A stretch of DNA of 58,231 nucleotides from UBA2942 sp045127535. GTDB lineage: Bacteria > Bacillota > Clostridia > Lachnospirales > Lachnospiraceae. Made by a program: the position numbers and the translations under genes. Of this stretch, positions 17,175-25,597 are shown piece after piece. The notes beneath the pieces were generated by a model. That model was not told the DNA's origin. It did not search any database and was given only the letters and a program-made list of their open reading frames with translations. Every line of letters starts with the position of its first letter. The first letter of the stretch is position 1. The stretch spans positions 1 to 58,231 of the forward strand of contig JBGVQN010000048.1 of assembly GCA_045127535.1 (NCBI GenBank), written 5' to 3'.

Positions 17175-18401
17175 ATGAACTGGAAACAAATCAAAACATT
17201 TATCACAGATTTTATATACGGTGCCTTCGGACTGGTGGTCATGAATGTAATCATGCAGTTTTTTGTAAACCGCCTGGTGATCAACCAGCTTGGAGCATCG
17301 GAAGGGGGCCTGTATCTTTACGTCACGGCCATCTTGACCCTCCTTGGCACCAGCATCGGCTGCGGTGCCAGCTATGCCAGAATGGTACATTCTACCAAAG
17401 GTCATACAGTAAACGGAGATTACAACCTGTTTCTGTTGGCAGGCAGCGTTCTGGGGATGGTGGTACTCTTTATCGGAATGGTTGCCCAGGGGATTTTTGA
17501 ACCGGTACAGTACATATTGGTATGTGTGCTGCTGGTTGTAACCATGCTGCGGTATTACGGAGATGTAGAGTTTCGCCTGAATGTAAACTACAAAGGCTTT
17601 TTAGGATACTACCTGCTGATTTCCACAGGCTATCTGTTCGGCTATGTCTGCTACCCATATACCAACAACTGGGTACTGGTATTGCTGCCGGGAGAACTGT
17701 TGGCCTTTCTCTATGTCTTCCTACGAGGGCATATTTACAGAAATCCTGCATGGAAGCGGTCAAAAGAGTTGTTTGCCAACTTAAAATCCATGACGGTTCT
17801 TTCTGTATCCGAGTTTCTATCCAACTTTGTATCCTACATGGACCGCATTCTGGTGCCCTTTATTGCAGGAGACGAGGCCAATACCCTGTACTACATTGCC
17901 ACTCTCCTTGGCAAAACCATGGCCCTGCTGACCACCCCATTAAATGGTGTCATCATCGGCCACCTTGCCAAATACAAAGGAGGCATCCGCCGGCGGACCT
18001 ACCTGCAGCTGACAGTTATTCTGCTGACCGCTGCAGCAGCCGTAACAGGTTTAAGCGTACTGGCATCTCACGTAGTCATTTACTTTTTATACCCAACTCT
18101 GTATGATTCTGTCAAAACGATGTTCCTGGCAGCCAATGCCAGTCAGGTGTTGTTCTTTATCTCCAACACCCAGATGGTAGTCGTCCTGCGCTTTGGCAGT
18201 GAAAAATATCAGCTGTACCTTGGTGTGATCTACACTTTGATGTTCTTCCTCATCGTAGTACCGGCATTGTACTGGGGCAAGCTGTGGGGGCTTGCATATG
18301 GCATGCTAGCCATCAATGCAGCCAAGTTCCTGATAATCACCGGCATGGGTCTGTACCACCTGACACGCTACGGAGCCAGAGGGGAAGAACAGGCAGCCTG
18401 A
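17175..18401 (+). CDS. Polysaccharide flippase, Wzx/MATE-like (MOP superfamily)
   Basis: A 408-residue hydrophobic protein with about 12 predicted membrane segments. The N-terminal pattern (GAFGLVVMNVIMQFFVNRLVINQLG) and the YMDRILVPFIAG segment near residue 220 are typical of oligosaccharide flippases that move undecaprenyl-linked sugars to the outer face. The start at 17175 has only a weak AAAGGA site. It is followed by a GT-C-like membrane protein 123 bases on and preceded by LicD and GT2, so all four probably build the same surface glycan. A teichoic-acid or polysaccharide exporter is the alternative reading. Confidence 0.85.
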   Translation: MNWKQIKTFITDFIYGAFGLVVMNVIMQFFVNRLVINQLGASEGGLYLYVTAILTLLGTSIGCGASYARMVHSTKGHTVNGDYNLFLLAGSVLGMVVLFIGMVAQGIFEPVQYILVCVLLVVTMLRYYGDVEFRLNVNYKGFLGYYLLISTGYLFGYVCYPYTNNWVLVLLPGELLAFLYVFLRGHIYRNPAWKRSKELFANLKSMTVLSVSEFLSNFVSYMDRILVPFIAGDEANTLYYIATLLGKTMALLTTPLNGVIIGHLAKYKGGIRRRTYLQLTVILLTAAAAVTGLSVLASHVVIYFLYPTLYDSVKTMFLAANASQVLFFISNTQMVVVLRFGSEKYQLYLGVIYTLMFFLIVVPALYWGKLWGLAYGMLAINAAKFLIITGMGLYHLTRYGARGEEQAA

Positions 18402-18524
18402 GATGTATTTGTAGTTTGCAAATAGCAGAGGCGTATGCAGTGAAAAAGCAAATGAATAGAAAACAGTTTATTTTGAATTTGAAAACCATATTAAATGGGC
18501 ACCATAGGAAAAGAAAGGGATTAT

Positions 18525-20372
18525 ATGAAATTAAAAAAAGAAGAAAAGAAGCGGTTTCAGATAACGGACATTGCGGAAAAACCATTGACCATATGGGACT
18601 ATGTGATTTTTCTGCTGATTGCAGGCGTTTGCTTTCTTACATTCCAGCAGGGAGATCTGCTCCACACAGCAGGGTCTTCCTACGGATATTTAAATGGACA
18701 TATCCTGGATTTTTACGACTATGATGCTTCCTGCGGCATCCATCCAAGCTATATGCCCTCCATTTACATTTTATTTGCCATCTGGAATATCCCCATGAAG
18801 CTTTTCCACATGGTGCCGATCCCAACAGACCTGTTAGGCTTCATCCCCACCATGTGGGCAAAAATCCTGCCCTGTGCCATGTACCTGGCATCCGGCATTG
18901 TGATTTACAAAATTTGTATGGAAATCGGCATGGGCACCAAGAAGTCCAAAATCTGTACCTATGCCAGCCTGACCATGCCCATTGCAGTATATGCCCAGTT
19001 TATCTTTGGACAGTATGATATATTCATGCTTCTCTGCATGCTTCTTGGCGTCTATGCATACTTAAGAGGCAGGCAGGGCTGGTTTGTATTCTGGTTTGCT
19101 CTTTCAGTCACCTTTAAATACTCCAGTCTGCTGATTTTCCTGCCCCTGCTCCTTCTGGTGCAGAAAGACCCCTGGAAAATCATCCGCAGCTGCATTGGTG
19201 TGCTGATTCCTTATGCAGTAGAATTCCTGCTGTACTACCCAAGTGAAACCTTCCGCAGCTACGCCTTTGGCATCGGCAGCGCAGGAGACAACCCTACCGG
19301 ATATATTTTCAATGCCAGCATTTTTACCGGCTTTCAGGTCAGCGGCATGGACTACGTAGTGTATCTGGCAGTACTGGTCTTTGGCGTGATCTGCGCCATG
19401 GCTTATTTTACAAACGTGACAGAAAAAATCGACATTGCCAAATGGAGCTTTTACCTGTGCAGCCTGTCTTATTTTGTACTGTTTGGACTGTGCAAATGGC
19501 ATCCGCAGTGGCTTTTGATGGCAGTGCCATTCTGGGTAATCGGTGCATTTATGAACCGGGAAACCCGAATTTTCATGGTGATAGACATCATCTTTATGCT
19601 GCTGTACACCATGTTTAACGTACAGATGATACCGGGCAATGTAGACCAGGGCATGTTAGACAACGGTATCTTCAAATTTTTCTACGAAGGCAAATTGGGC
19701 ACAGAGCTGACCATGGCAGACTTGATGGGCTTTTTAGACCCATCCATGCTGCTGTCCATGCTCACCATGATTATGCTTGTATATGCCCTGTTTATGCACC
19801 CCAAATACGCCCGCAGCAACATGCAGCAGGGCGGAGACGAATGTATGGGATGGATCCGCACACGCCTGATAGCCGGTGTTGCCATTTTTGTGATCCCTGC
19901 CTTCATCTGCTTAGCAGCCAGATTCCTGCCTCCAAATGCTGCCTATGAAGTACGCAACTACTCCGCATTCCAGGAAGAACTGCAGGACGGCAGCGAAATC
20001 ACCCAGGTATTCCGCTCTGAGGGCACAGAGGTGAACAAAATCCAGTTCTCCGTTATCGTAAACGGACAGGTCAACACAGAAACCCTGGAAGTTACCCTCC
20101 GGGAGGCTGACACCGGCAGTGTGCTGTACCAGACCCAACTGGATACAGACAGCTGGTACGATTACCAGATCATCTCTGTCAACACCGGAGATATTACCGT
20201 AACAGATGGCGCATACTATGAAATAACCTATCGACTCATAGACCCATCCCAGGACAACCGCCTGAATCTGATTTCCAACTACGAAGAAACAGATCCGGAC
20301 ACCAGGGTAAGTGCCTATATAAACGGTGAAAAGCAGCCATTTGACCTGGTAATGACGGTCTATCAGCAGTAA
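18525..20372 (+). CDS. Polytopic membrane protein, GT-C glycosyltransferase-like
   Basis: A 615-residue protein. After a charged N-terminus there are about 10-12 membrane segments (residues about 27 to 470), with FGQYDIFMLL near 162 and a run of loops like polyprenyl-phosphate-dependent mannosyl/glucosyltransferases. The last 140 residues are a soluble, beta-rich extracytoplasmic domain (EITQVFRSEGTEVNKIQFSV..). The preferred start is 18525, which has AAAGGGA upstream, rather than 18495. It probably takes sugar from the lipid carrier made by the GT2 at 14318 and adds it to an exported acceptor. The GT-C assignment rests on architecture and context, not a firm motif. Confidence 0.65.
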   Translation: MKLKKEEKKRFQITDIAEKPLTIWDYVIFLLIAGVCFLTFQQGDLLHTAGSSYGYLNGHILDFYDYDASCGIHPSYMPSIYILFAIWNIPMKLFHMVPIPTDLLGFIPTMWAKILPCAMYLASGIVIYKICMEIGMGTKKSKICTYASLTMPIAVYAQFIFGQYDIFMLLCMLLGVYAYLRGRQGWFVFWFALSVTFKYSSLLIFLPLLLLVQKDPWKIIRSCIGVLIPYAVEFLLYYPSETFRSYAFGIGSAGDNPTGYIFNASIFTGFQVSGMDYVVYLAVLVFGVICAMAYFTNVTEKIDIAKWSFYLCSLSYFVLFGLCKWHPQWLLMAVPFWVIGAFMNRETRIFMVIDIIFMLLYTMFNVQMIPGNVDQGMLDNGIFKFFYEGKLGTELTMADLMGFLDPSMLLSMLTMIMLVYALFMHPKYARSNMQQGGDECMGWIRTRLIAGVAIFVIPAFICLAARFLPPNAAYEVRNYSAFQEELQDGSEITQVFRSEGTEVNKIQFSVIVNGQVNTETLEVTLREADTGSVLYQTQLDTDSWYDYQIISVNTGDITVTDGAYYEITYRLIDPSQDNRLNLISNYEETDPDTRVSAYINGEKQPFDLVMTVYQQ

Positions 20373-20459
20373 AAACCAATAAAACAAACCAACTTTCAAA
20401 ATCTGCAGAAACAGCTTTCAAGAGTCCGTGTAGAAGGAACCCAGAAAGGAGATGTTGCA

Positions 20460-20993
20460 ATGTCCAAACGTGAGTTTTTAAATGGGCTGGAAGAAGCCCT
20501 TCAGGGAGAGGTAAAGCGTTCCGTGATTCTGGATAATATTGCGTACTATGAGACATACATTGACCAGCAGATATCCAAAGGTTATACAGAGGAAGCAGTA
20601 ATGGAAACGCTAGGCAGTCCCAATCTGATTGCCAAGACGATTATTGAGACTGGCGGTGGTACGGGCAGCTATGATGCAGGAGATCCTGAAGAATTTACAG
20701 ATGCCTATAACAGAGAATTGCGCAAAGCGTATTTCCGGGAAAATGCAGAAGCAGCCGGTATGGATTATGACAATACAGGTTCTTCCGGTGTGTTTATTAT
20801 AAACGGCAGACGCTACGATACTGGAAAGTGGTATGTAAAAGCACTGATTGCAGCGGTGGTCATACTGATTGTGCTGGTCATTGCATTTTTGCTGATCATT
20901 ATTTTAAAAGGCATATATCTTGCAGTCAAATGGCTGGCTCTTCCTGTACTTGTGGTTTGTTTGATTTCTTATATTCTGAAACGTCTGCTCTAA
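20460..20993 (+). CDS. DUF1700 family membrane protein
   Basis: A 177-residue protein. Its N-terminal 60 residues (MSKREFLNGLEEAL.., ..NIAYYETYID.., VMETLGSPNLIAKTI) match the DUF1700 helical domain found in many Firmicutes. A linker and two hydrophobic segments (about 122-150 and 156-172) follow. In other genomes the family often sits next to PadR regulators and DUF4097 proteins; neither is seen here. The start has AAGGAGATG upstream. The function is unknown, possibly envelope stress sensing. Confidence 0.85.
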   Translation: MSKREFLNGLEEALQGEVKRSVILDNIAYYETYIDQQISKGYTEEAVMETLGSPNLIAKTIIETGGGTGSYDAGDPEEFTDAYNRELRKAYFRENAEAAGMDYDNTGSSGVFIINGRRYDTGKWYVKALIAAVVILIVLVIAFLLIIILKGIYLAVKWLALPVLVVCLISYILKRLL

Positions 20994-21142
20994 AAAATTG
21001 AGAAACTGCTTTTGGGTATTTGGAGAATATTTTTCCCTCACATAGCCATACTAAATGTTGCACAAGGGTGCAGCCAATCAGTGTCAGCGCTGTTTTCACA
21101 GATGGGCTACAGGTATTAAGCGGCGCAGAAAAGAGGGATTTT

Positions 21143-21460
21143 ATGAACAACAAGCAGCAGAATAATGCAGGTAATATGGATAGCCAGAATACAGCATCAT
21201 CCAGAAATGCATCTACTCAGAATGCAAGCTCCAGAAATGCATCTACTCAGAACGTAAGCTCCAGAAATGCATCTACTCAGAACACAAGCTCCAGAAATGC
21301 ATCTACAACACAGGGCAATTCAAAAAATGCAGCTACGCAGAATGGTAATTCCAGAAATTGCGGGAGCAGAAATACCAGTGGAGACACCACCAGCCAGAAT
21401 GCATCCAGAAATGCCGGCTCATACAGTAACGCATACGACGCTTCCTCAAACAATGAATAA
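21143..21460 (+). CDS. Asn/Ser/Thr/Gln-rich repetitive small protein
   Basis: 105 residues, nearly all N, S, T, Q, A, G and R, with repeats of SSRNASTQN and later variants (GNSKNAATQN, SGDTTSQNASRNAG). There is no signal peptide, membrane segment or Cys pair (one Cys). The preferred start is 21143, with AGAGGGA upstream; the frame opens 123 bases earlier. The composition suggests a disordered protein, perhaps spore or envelope related. I recognise no family. That it is a real gene is supported by the ribosome site, by repeat units in multiples of three, and by the terminator after it. Confidence 0.55.
   Translation: MNNKQQNNAGNMDSQNTASSRNASTQNASSRNASTQNVSSRNASTQNTSSRNASTTQGNSKNAATQNGNSRNCGSRNTSGDTTSQNASRNAGSYSNAYDASSNNE
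21211..21300 (+). repeat. Three 30-bp tandem repeats
   Basis: Units at 21211-21240, 21241-21270 and 21271-21300, each starting ATCTACTCAGAA and ending AGCTCCAGAAATGC; only a few bases differ. They encode the 10-residue repeat of the small protein. Confidence 0.95.
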
Positions 21461-21528
21461 TCAAGTGTGTGGGTAACAGGTAATAATCTGCATTAAAATA
21501 TATTTTGGTGCAGGCGTGGTCTAAGATG

Positions 21529-21586
21529 AAATACCCTGATAGCAGGCGCAAAATGAGATTGTGCTGGCTGTCAGGGTATTTTATTC
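21529..21586 (+). terminator. Terminator after the repeat protein
   Basis: AAATACCCTGATAGC (from 21529) pairs with GCTGTCAGGGTATTT (to 21582), followed by a T-rich stretch. Confidence 0.8.
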
Positions 21587-21881
21587 ATGACAACGGAAAG
21601 GACGCAAAGCATGCTTTTTGTTGTTCAGAAAATAGAAATTCGCTAAGGGTATTTTCCATTGTTTATGATAAAAAATCATATAAAAAAGCAAATCGGAGAA
21701 AACTAATACAAATCGGAGTTATTTGATATTTTCTTCCGAAACATTTGCTGATATGATAATGCTATAAGATAGAACACTAGAAAAAAGAGAGTTCTATAGA
21801 ATTATTCAGATTTGTAAACAATTGTTTTTATTCCTCCTTGTTTTGTTGCAATTGTTTTCAAATAAATATCTCTTTTGTATC

Positions 21882-21919
21882 AGGAAAAGGCCGTGTCTTA
21901 AGATATGGTCTTTTTTCCT
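21882..21919 (+). terminator. Hairpin in the gap before the RNA methyltransferase
   Basis: AGGAAAAGGCC pairs, with G-U pairs, to GGTCTTTTTTCCT. It could end a short transcript from a TATAAG-like promoter near 21760. No gene is seen between 21587 and 21936, which is AT-rich. Confidence 0.5.
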
Positions 21920-21936
21920 GTGTATGGGAAAGTCCA

Positions 21937-21965
21937 TTGACACAAACGGTTTTGGGATTTACTAT
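21937..21965 (+). promoter_or_regulatory. Sigma-A promoter for the THUMP methyltransferase
   Basis: TTGACA (21937-21942), spacer 17, TACTAT (21960-21965). The start codon is 54 bases downstream. Confidence 0.75.
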
Positions 21966-22018
21966 ATAAAAGGATTAAAATGAACTGAAACAGAAGCCAT
22001 AGGGCGAAAAGGAGTTAT

Positions 22019-23167
22019 ATGAAAACACTGGAACTGATTGCACCATGCCATTTTGGGCTGGAAGCAGTATTGAAGCGGGAAATTATAGATTTGGGATATG
22101 AGATCAGCCAGGTAGAGGATGGCAGAATTACCTTTATTGGGGATGCAGAGGCCATTTGTCGGGCCAATATAAATTTAAGAACAGCCGAACGTATTCTGGT
22201 TAAAGTAGGAAGCTTTCATGCCGTGACTTTTGATGAATTGTTTGAGGGCACCAAAGCTTTGGACTGGGGGAGTTTTCTGCCAAAGGACGGTAAGTTCTGG
22301 GTTACAAAGGCTTCTTCTGTAAAGAGTAAGCTTTTTTCTCCAAGCGATATCCAGTCCATCATGAAAAAAGCCATGGTAGAGAAAATGAAAACCGTTTATG
22401 GCACCACTGTATTTCCGGAAACAGGAGCCTCTTACCCGGTGCGTGTATTTTTAATGAAGGATGAAGTAACAGTGGCTCTGGATTCTACAGGAGATTCTCT
22501 TCACAAAAGAGGGTACCGGCCTTTCACTGCCAAGGCGCCCATCAGTGAGACCCTGGCAGCAGCGCTGATTATGCTGACTCCATGGAATAAGAACCGTATT
22601 TTGGTAGATCCATTCTGCGGCAGTGGCACTTTCCCCATTGAGGCAGCTATGATGGCAGCCAATATGGCGCCTGGTGTAAACCGTTCTTTTCTGGCAGAGC
22701 AGTGGGATAATCTGATTTCCAAAAAACTGTGGTATGAAGCAGTGAATGAGGCGATGGATCTGGTAGACGATACTGTGTCTGTGGATATTCAGGGATATGA
22801 TATAGACCCTGAAGTGGTCAAACTGGCCAGAGAAAATGCAAAACTGGCAGGGGTGGATCACATGATTCATTTCCAGCAGCGCCCGGTAAGTGCGTTGAGT
22901 CATCCCAAAAAATATGGTTTTATTATTACCAATCCGCCCTATGGAGAACGTCTGGAGGACAAGGCAGACCTGCCAAAGCTGTACAGAGAGTTTGGAGAGC
23001 GGTTTGCTGCACTGGATGACTGGTCTGCTTATATGATTACTTCTTATGAAGAGACGCAACGGTATTTTGGTCGGAAAGCGGACAGAAACCGTAAAATCTA
23101 TAACGGTATGATCAAAACCTATTTTTACCAGTTTCTGGGACCTAAGCCCCCTAAGAAGCAGGGATAG
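22019..23167 (+). CDS. THUMP-domain class I SAM-dependent RNA methyltransferase (RlmL/YpsC-like)
   Basis: A predicted 23S rRNA guanine-N2 methyltransferase. The 382 residues divide into an N-terminal ferredoxin-like and THUMP region (about 1-160, starting MKTLELIAPCHFGLEAVLKREI) and a Rossmann domain with VDPFCGSGTFPIEAA (about 199-213, SAM binding), IQGYDIDPEVV (acidic SAM-ribose residue) and TNPPYGERL (catalytic NPPY). Length and order match the short Firmicutes YpsC type rather than the fused E. coli RlmKL. The start has AAAAGGAG upstream. RdgB and a YfcE-like gene follow on the same strand, probably in one transcript. Confidence 0.92.
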   Translation: MKTLELIAPCHFGLEAVLKREIIDLGYEISQVEDGRITFIGDAEAICRANINLRTAERILVKVGSFHAVTFDELFEGTKALDWGSFLPKDGKFWVTKASSVKSKLFSPSDIQSIMKKAMVEKMKTVYGTTVFPETGASYPVRVFLMKDEVTVALDSTGDSLHKRGYRPFTAKAPISETLAAALIMLTPWNKNRILVDPFCGSGTFPIEAAMMAANMAPGVNRSFLAEQWDNLISKKLWYEAVNEAMDLVDDTVSVDIQGYDIDPEVVKLARENAKLAGVDHMIHFQQRPVSALSHPKKYGFIITNPPYGERLEDKADLPKLYREFGERFAALDDWSAYMITSYEETQRYFGRKADRNRKIYNGMIKTYFYQFLGPKPPKKQG

Positions 23168-23281
23168 TGAAAGGAATGATAAATGATAGTCAGTAAATCT
23201 GATGGTAAGTGGGATTTAATAGTGGGCTATACTTATGAAACTGAGGCAGAAGGAATACTGCCTGGAAAGAATGGAGAAGAT

Positions 23282-23869
23282 ATGGAAAAAATTTTATTTG
23301 CTACATCCAATGAGGGAAAGGTAAGAGAAATTAAAATGATTTTATCCGGCATGGAGGTTGTATCTTTAAGGGAAGCCGGAATTGCAGTAGATATTGATGA
23401 AAACGGTGCTACCTTTGAAGAGAATGCTGTCATCAAAGTAGAAGCACTGCGTCCATACTGGAAGGGGATTATTTTAGCAGATGATTCTGGACTGGAAGTA
23501 GATTATCTGGGAAAAGAGCCAGGTGTGCATTCCGCAAGATATATGGGAGATGCACCATATGAGTTGAAAAACAGAAGCATTATTGAGAAGTTAGAGGGCG
23601 TGGAGGGAACAGACCGTTCTGCACGATTTGTCTGTGTCATTGCAGCAGCTTTGCCTGACGGCAGAACACTGACCACCAGAGGCACCATTGAAGGGGTCAT
23701 TGCCAAAGAACCTGCAGGCTGTGGCGGATTTGGATATGATCCTATTGTATATGTGCCGACCCTTGGAAAAACCACGGCAGAAATCTCTGCGGAGGAAAAA
23801 AATGCAATCAGCCACAGAGGTAAGGCTTTGCGTCAGATGAAGGAGTTGTTGGAGCAGGAGGGCTTTTAA
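23282..23869 (+). CDS. rdgB: XTP/dITP pyrophosphatase (HAM1 family)
   Basis: Hydrolyses non-canonical purine triphosphates (XTP, dITP, ITP) to keep them out of DNA and RNA. The 195 residues carry FATSNEGKVREI near the start (substrate Asn and Lys), LADDSGLEVD with the metal-binding Asp pair near 68, PGVHSARY, GFGYDPIVYVP near 150 and ISHRGKALR near 178. I choose ATG 23282 (MEKILFATSN) with GGAGAAG upstream; a longer frame from 23183 adds 33 residues not found in the family. Confidence 0.93.
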   Translation: MEKILFATSNEGKVREIKMILSGMEVVSLREAGIAVDIDENGATFEENAVIKVEALRPYWKGIILADDSGLEVDYLGKEPGVHSARYMGDAPYELKNRSIIEKLEGVEGTDRSARFVCVIAAALPDGRTLTTRGTIEGVIAKEPAGCGGFGYDPIVYVPTLGKTTAEISAEEKNAISHRGKALRQMKELLEQEGF

Positions 23870-23910
23870 AGTCGTTCTGGAAGTATGTGTGAGAAAGGTC
23901 TGGAGAAACT

Positions 23911-24402
23911 GTGGTAGTATTGGTGATCAGTGATAATCATGGTGTTATGAACAGAATGATGGATGTAATCAGACGGGTAAAGCCGGATTTACTGGTGCAT
24001 TTGGGAGATTCCCAGATGCGCCCGGATACTTTGGCAGAGCTTGCGGGGTGTACGGTAGAGGCAGTGGCAGGTAACTGTGATGGGTCTAACGGACTGCCCA
24101 GGGAAAAGGAAATCCAGATAGGCAGTCTGCGGGTCTTCATTGCCCATGGAGACCGGTATGGTGTCCGTTCCGGGTCTGGGTATATCCGAAGTGCGGCAGA
24201 AAAAAGAGGCTGCCAGCTGGCAATGTATGGGCATACCCATATACCCGTATTGGAGCAGTATCCTGGTATGACAGTATTAAATCCCGGCAGTATCACCAGT
24301 CCCAGACAGGGGGACGGTATTGGTACCTATGCATTAATTGAGATTGATCGTGCCGGGCAGGCACATTATACCCTGTGTCAATATATCCAGTCAGGAAAAT
24401 AG
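23911..24402 (+). CDS. YfcE-type metallophosphoesterase
   Basis: A 163-residue calcineurin-like phosphoesterase with all metal-site blocks visible: SDNHG (7-11), HLGDS (30-34), GNCD (55-58), AHGD (about 78) and GHTHIP (about 107). The family hydrolyses phosphodiesters in vitro; the natural substrate is unclear. The start is GTG at 23911, 41 bases after rdgB, and the pairing with rdgB is common in Clostridia. Confidence 0.92.
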   Translation: MVVLVISDNHGVMNRMMDVIRRVKPDLLVHLGDSQMRPDTLAELAGCTVEAVAGNCDGSNGLPREKEIQIGSLRVFIAHGDRYGVRSGSGYIRSAAEKRGCQLAMYGHTHIPVLEQYPGMTVLNPGSITSPRQGDGIGTYALIEIDRAGQAHYTLCQYIQSGK

Positions 24403-24462
24403 AATAAGCACTTTTCTGTTGTCTACAGCCTTTTCAAAAAGTAAAAAAAATTGAAAAAAGTG

Positions 24463-24491
24463 TTGACAAAAACAAATGAATACTATATAAT
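24463..24491 (+). promoter_or_regulatory. Strong sigma-A promoter for the tRNA cluster
   Basis: Perfect TTGACA (24463-24468), spacer 17 and perfect TATAAT (24486-24491), 48 bases before tRNA-Pro. Confidence 0.92.
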
Positions 24492-24538
24492 AACTCTTGC
24501 GTTGTGATTCAGCGAAAAATAAAAATGCTGATGAACAT

Positions 24539-24613
24539 CGGGGTGTGGCTCAGCTTGGCTAGAGCGCCTGGTTTGGGACCAGGAGGCCGCAGGTTCGAAT
24601 CCTGTCACCCCGA
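24539..24613 (+). tRNA. tRNA-Pro (TGG)
   Basis: The 75-nt cloverleaf has a CGGGGTG/CACCCCG acceptor stem, GGTTCGAATCC T arm and anticodon loop TTTGGGA with TGG. CCA is not encoded. Confidence 0.95.
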
Positions 24614-24617
24614 CTGT

Positions 24618-24688
24618 GCGGGTGTAGTTCAATGGTAGAACACCAGCCTTCCAAGCTGGATACGTGGGTTCGATTCCCATCACCCGCT
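24618..24688 (+). tRNA. tRNA-Gly (TCC)
   Basis: The 71-nt cloverleaf has a GCGGGTG/CACCCGC acceptor stem, a short D arm and anticodon loop CTTCCAA. Confidence 0.95.
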
Positions 24689-24722
24689 TCCTGGAGACAG
24701 GAATTATATGAAATCTACTTAT

Positions 24723-24797
24723 GGTGGGTATAGCGCAGCTGGTTAGCGCGTCAGATTGTGGCTCTGAAGGCCCAGGGTTCGAATCCCTGTATCCACC
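24723..24797 (+). tRNA. tRNA-His (GTG)
   Basis: Acceptor stem GTGGGTA/TATCCAC with the extra 5' G (position -1) typical of tRNA-His, anticodon loop TTGTGGC. Confidence 0.94.
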
Positions 24798-24832
24798 CTT
24801 GTAGGACAAAGTACCTACTAACCCAGTGTTGT

Positions 24833-24905
24833 TGGGCTATCGCCAAGCGGTAAGGCACAGGACTTTGACTCCTGCATCTCGTTGGTTCGAATCCAACTAG
24901 CCCAG
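24833..24905 (+). tRNA. tRNA-Gln (TTG)
   Basis: Acceptor stem TGGGCTA/TAGCCCA, anticodon loop CTTTGAC, T arm GGTTCGAATCC. Confidence 0.94.
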
Positions 24906-24907
24906 TA

Positions 24908-24982
24908 TGGGATACTAGCTCAGTCGGTAGAGCACTTGACTTTTAATCAAGGTGTCGCGGGTTCGAATCCCGCGTGTCTCAG
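24908..24982 (+). tRNA. tRNA-Lys (TTT)
   Basis: Cloverleaf with anticodon loop CTTTTAA; the acceptor stem TGGGATA/TGTCTCA includes G-U pairs. It begins two bases after tRNA-Gln. Confidence 0.93.
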
Positions 24983-25119
24983 TATCGATGCAACATCGAA
25001 TTGGATTCGAGTGATTCAGTGAAATGGTTATTGTTTGCAGAAGCGGACGATAGCCATTTTGTTGTTCATGGCAGCAGAAAGTTTGCAAAGCGTAAGTTCT
25101 GTTGTCTTGTATAAAGAAA

Positions 25120-25148
25120 TTGACTTTTATTTGTCATAATGGTACAAT
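25120..25148 (+). promoter_or_regulatory. Sigma-A promoter for tRNA-Leu
   Basis: TTGACT (25120-25125), spacer 17, TACAAT (25143-25148). tRNA-Leu starts 10 bases later, so it has its own promoter apart from the five-tRNA unit. Confidence 0.85.
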
Positions 25149-25158
25149 AATTGTGTTT

Positions 25159-25240
25159 GCGGGCATGGCGGAATTGGCAGACGCGCCAGATTTAGGTTCT
25201 GGTGTCAACTGACGTGCAGGTTCAAGTCCTGTTGCCCGCA
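25159..25240 (+). tRNA. tRNA-Leu (TAG)
   Basis: The 82-nt class II tRNA has a long variable arm, GCGGGCA/TGCCCGC acceptor stem, anticodon loop TTTAGGT. Confidence 0.95.
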
Positions 25241-25245
25241 TCTCT

Positions 25246-25277
25246 AAACCCCTTGATTTACAAGGGGTTTTTACTTT
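25246..25277 (+). terminator. Terminator after tRNA-Leu
   Basis: AACCCCTTG/CAAGGGGTT stem directly followed by T-rich sequence. Confidence 0.9.
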
Positions 25278-25454
25278 TTTGGTGACGTTTTAGGTGGAAT
25301 ATTGGGTTTCTTTCCACAGCAGAGCTGTAGATGTATCGGACTGAATAGGAACGGATTCTTTGCAATAGAAAACGGGTTCTTTGGTATATCTTTACAAAAA
25401 CAAAGAATAAATTTGTTAAATGTGCAGAATTTCTATTTTTACACAATTAATCAA

Positions 25455-25513
25455 TTGACTTTTTGTTCATAATGCGCTACAATAATGACATGAAAAGGTT
25501 GGAAACGTTTCCA
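25455..25513 (+). promoter_or_regulatory. Promoter and LacI/CcpA-type operator of the maltodextrin operon
   Basis: TTGACT (25455-25460), spacer 17 and TACAAT (25478-25483) form the promoter. Sixteen bases on is the perfect palindrome TGGAAACGTTTCCA (25500-25513), a typical LacI-family site. It also fits the CcpA cre consensus, so it may bind the local LacI protein (28780-29808), CcpA, or both. Its place just past the start site suggests repression by blocking. Confidence 0.88.
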
Positions 25514-25597
25514 CTTTTGTGAATTATGACGTTTTCCCTTATCGTTTTGGCTTTAGCGGCTGTGCCGAACGAGCATATATCATTTTTTAGGAGGATT

